Below the pieces are notes generated by a model. It ran no database searches and was not told where the DNA came from. It was given only the letters and a program-made list of their open reading frames with translations. The translations under genes and the position numbers were made by a program. Shown here piece after piece: positions 4,590 through 5,548 of a DNA stretch of 5,548 nucleotides. The DNA is from an uncultured Prevotella sp. (GTDB lineage: Bacteria > Bacteroidota > Bacteroidia > Bacteroidales > Bacteroidaceae): positions 1 through 5,548 of the forward strand of contig CAKQDQ010000150.1 in the NCBI GenBank assembly GCA_934229335.1, written 5' to 3'. The stretch's first letter is position 1. Every line of letters starts with the position of its first letter.

Positions 4590-5548
4590 TTATTTTATGC
4601 TCATAAGTGTATCCATAAACTCATGAAGCTTCAAGATTCCATAAGAACCATTGACACAGGAGAACTCATCATACACTTGAACGTCATCAGGTTGCTGTCC
4701 TGGAGCATGGATAATGAAAGGTACAGGCTCACCTACATGTACTCGCAATTCTACAGGCGTATAATGGTCAGGCAGAACAGCTATGCACACAGGTTCATCC
4801 CATGTCTTAGTAGCCTCGTATATTGGTCCGACCATACGAGCATCAAGATTCTCTATAGTCTTTACCTTCAAGTCTACATCTCCATCATGTCCAGCCTCAT
4901 CGCTTGCTTCTACATGTAAGAATACGAAGTCTTTTTCCTTTAGATTCTCTATAGCAGCGGCAGTCTTACCTTCATAGTTAGTGTCCCAGAGACCTGTTGC
5001 ACCTTCTACCTCTACAACATCCAACCCAGCATAATGACCTATTCCACGTATCAAGTCAACAGCAGAGATTACCGCCCCCGACTTAATGTTTGGGTATATA
5101 GCTTTAAGTGGCTGCATTGCCGGTCTATATCCCCCACTCCATGGCCATATAATGTTAGCAAGGTCCTTTCCTGCCTTTTTGCGTTCCACATTAAGTGAAT
5201 AGCTCTCCAACAAGTCCTTTGAGCGTAAGATGAGGTCATTCAATAAATCAGCTGTCTCCTGAGGTGTCATTCTTCCCTCCTCCTTCAGATTCTCTTTTCC
5301 TGCCTCAGGCTTCACCAACAATAGTTTCCACTGCTCATTAGGGTGATCATGCGGAGGAGCACAGACAATATGTTTACTTCCTCCTCTTATAATAAGAAGA
5401 TGTCGATACTGTATTCCTCTTATCCATTTTACCCTATCATCGCCTAAGTTTGCGTTTAGATAGTCAATTAATGGACCAGCTTCCTCTGTAGTAAGATTTC
5501 CTCCATTATGCGTTTTAATGGTACCATCCTCACGCACACTAATAATGT
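4590..5548 (-). CDS. ApgM-like putative homoserine kinase, 5' end beyond window
   Basis: This belongs to the alkaline phosphatase superfamily, in the cofactor-independent phosphoglycerate mutase (ApgM, archaeal-type) family. Bacteroidetes members found beside thrC are proposed to phosphorylate homoserine, replacing the GHMP-kinase ThrB. About 318 residues are visible; the frame stays open to the right edge (ATT ATT AGT before the GTG at 5537), so that GTG is an internal Val. Family length is near 400, so about 80-90 N-terminal residues, including the first metal ligand and catalytic Ser region, are outside. Counting from that Val as 1, visible motifs are NGGNLTTEEAGPLIDYL (11-27), APPHDHP (60-66), NIIWPWSGGYRPAM (128-141), GATGLWDTNYEGK (179-191), HVEASDEAGHDGD (208-220), PDHYTPVELRVH (256-267) and PVPF (271-274). 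Probable metal ligands are D213, H217, D257, H258 and H267. As I recall the family, the usual form is DHPTP; here it is DHYTP. The thrC neighbour supports homoserine kinase over mutase activity. Confidence 0.85.
   Translation of the reverse strand, partial: IISVREDGTIKTHNGGNLTTEEAGPLIDYLNANLGDDRVKWIRGIQYRHLLIIRGGSKHIVCAPPHDHPNEQWKLLLVKPEAGKENLKEEGRMTPQETADLLNDLILRSKDLLESYSLNVERKKAGKDLANIIWPWSGGYRPAMQPLKAIYPNIKSGAVISAVDLIRGIGHYAGLDVVEVEGATGLWDTNYEGKTAAAIENLKEKDFVFLHVEASDEAGHDGDVDLKVKTIENLDARMVGPIYEATKTWDEPVCIAVLPDHYTPVELRVHVGEPVPFIIHAPGQQPDDVQVYDEFSCVNGSYGILKLHEFMDTLMSIK

Noticed and set aside
4623..4977. Two overlapping plus-strand ORFs (98 and 64 codons)
   Set aside because: They are antisense to conserved metal-site motifs of the ApgM-like gene.
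5535..5537. GTG as the start of the ApgM-like gene
   Set aside because: The frame is open to the window edge, and the residues before it (I-I-S) continue a strand typical of the family; about 80-90 N-terminal residues, including essential metal-site residues, would otherwise be missing.

Overview
The window looks like chromosomal DNA of a Bacteroidales bacterium, most likely Prevotella or a close relative. The evidence is AT-rich DNA, a -7 element of the Bacteroidetes type (TACCTTTG), A-rich rather than GGAGG-like leader sequences, a secreted protein built from a domain pattern common in Prevotella, and a NusG-like protein of the type these bacteria place beside surface polysaccharide loci. 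All five genes lie on the minus strand, so transcription runs from high to low coordinates. Both end genes are cut by the window edges.

Right part (3250-5548): two genes of the threonine pathway. A 5'-truncated member of the cofactor-independent phosphoglycerate mutase (ApgM-like) family, proposed to act as homoserine kinase in Bacteroidetes, is followed after 37 bp by threonine synthase (thrC). Together they would convert homoserine to O-phosphohomoserine and then to threonine. An aspartokinase/homoserine dehydrogenase gene is expected just beyond the right edge, but that cannot be seen here.

Middle (1914-3152): one gene for a 412-residue exported protein of unknown function. It has a signal peptide, a beta-rich N-terminal module, a second module of the VGYSTFY...KAYL type, and a C-terminal tail resembling T9SS/Por-type sorting tails. 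It has a plausible promoter overlapping the end of thrC and a good intrinsic terminator at 1767-1812, so it is probably a single-gene transcript.

Left part (1-1650): a NusG/UpxY-like antitermination factor gene with a strong -7 element and a leader of about 225 nt. A 370 bp spacer with several stem-loops, one of them a probable terminator, separates it from the 5' end of a UDP-glucose 6-dehydrogenase gene (ugd). The layout resembles the entry to a capsule or exopolysaccharide cluster: a specialised NusG paralog first, then a UDP-glucuronate-making enzyme. No mobile element, CRISPR array, tRNA or rRNA was recognised. The least explained DNA is in the two long spacers (336-705 and 1411-1913).
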